This document shows positions 63,689 to 64,000 of a stretch of DNA of 64,000 nucleotides, piece by piece (positions within the stretch are counted from its first letter, which is position 1; each line of letters opens with the position of its first letter). The notes beneath the pieces were generated by a model. The model saw nothing but the letters and a program-made list of their open reading frames with translations, did not search any database and had not been told where the DNA came from. The stretch is from Homarus americanus (taxonomy: Eukaryota; Arthropoda; Malacostraca; Decapoda; Nephropidae). The position numbers and the translations under genes were made by a program. Location: positions 16,956,538 through 17,020,537 of the forward strand of contig NW_024736071.1 in assembly GCF_018991925.1 (NCBI RefSeq), written 5' to 3'.

Positions 63689-64000
63689 GAGTAAGAAAGA
63701 ACTTCAGAAAGAAACTGTCAGTCATCTTACATTTAAAACACTTCGATGTTAAACTTTGCTTGGTTTTCTAAAAAATTTTGACAATTCAAATTATTTAGTG
63801 TAGCTAGACGTGTCTGTGAAGGCTGTGCAAGACTTGTAAACCTAGAGATGATATTTTCTGGTGGTAGTTAAATCCGTTTCTTTATATATACATACATTCC
63901 CTTTTTAACTAACCCACCCCTCTGTCAACTAACTAATGTTGTTAAATATTTTGCAGCAGGTTCCATGGGTCCATATTCGTTAAAAACAGTAACAATTTAA

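Larger units (their letters stand above)
58324..64000 (+). other. CFAP410 3' flank
   Basis: It probably begins with the CFAP410 3' UTR. AATAAA occurs near 59285 and again about 20 bp later, but neither is decisive. It also holds family F MITEs (59359-59484, 60066-60327), a G-family copy (61088-61263), an H-family palindrome (62104-62333), a truncated pogo-type element (62485-62640) and a compound CA/AT/TTA microsatellite (63582-63688). No further exon or gene was recognised; the small open frames after 62.9 kb have no family features. Confidence 0.6.

Noticed and set aside
63285..63694. Open frames near the right edge
   Set aside because: No domain, no splice partners, and the longer one ends in a CA/AT microsatellite.

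Overview
This window looks like nuclear DNA from an arthropod, most likely a decapod crustacean. The evidence is spliced genes with GT-AG introns, very dense micro- and minisatellites, short TTAGG telomere-type arrays, a CR1/L2-type LINE whose 3' end (AACATAAGAACATAAG followed by GGCCTATTGGCCC) I recognise from decapod sequence, and many TA-flanked pogo/Tigger-type DNA transposons and MITEs. The species is not determined. No bacterial, viral, rRNA, tRNA or CRISPR feature was recognised.

Two protein-coding genes are supported, both on the + strand. (1) 1309-20751: the last four coding exons of a RUNX (Runt-domain) transcription factor. The first of these exons carries the conserved block that follows the Runt domain (FSDHLRELE-LRRKS). 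The last ends in the Groucho-binding C-terminus VWRPY and a stop. The Runt domain itself must lie 5' of the window. All splice joins are phase 1 and the reading frame closes exactly. The 3' UTR probably runs to about 23.18 kb. (2) 34334-58323: a complete 12-exon gene for the ciliary leucine-rich-repeat protein CFAP410 (C21orf2). Every splice join is in frame and gives 550 residues: the LRR/LRR-cap half in exons 1-4, a long polar region in exons 5-11, and the conserved C-terminal helical segment in exon 12. The known vertebrate protein is about 256 residues, so roughly 300 residues are extra here.

Layout. 1-20 kb is the Runx locus. Its introns are packed with tandem repeats: a 1.6-kb TCC-rich array, Pro/Thr-codon-like minisatellites, a 12-copy 44-bp array, a GA-rich array, an about 18-copy 45-bp array and a 31-33-bp array. 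A 5'-truncated CR1-like LINE lies on the minus strand at 9.1-10.96 kb. 20.75-23.2 kb is Runx 3' UTR. 23.2-34.3 kb is intergenic, with AT arrays, LINE scraps, a perfect 18-bp inverted repeat, a hammerhead-like motif in a dispersed repeat, and two threonine-rich exon-like blocks of uncertain status. 34.3-58.3 kb is CFAP410, whose introns hold at least six families of TA-flanked inverted-repeat elements, including a 2.2-kb pogo/Tigger copy that lacks its catalytic core. 58.3-64 kb is the CFAP410 3' flank, with more MITEs.

The most interesting points are these. (a) Each of the four Runx 3' splice sites is preceded by nearby copies of acceptor-like sequence, most strikingly eight decoy acceptors spaced 31-33 bp apart before the terminal exon. 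(b) CFAP410 has an extra block of six exons whose phases would allow the whole block (951 bp) to be skipped in frame, leaving a 233-residue protein close to vertebrate size. (c) Four CFAP410 exons have the end of the same palindromic MITE family 28-84 bp upstream of their acceptor.
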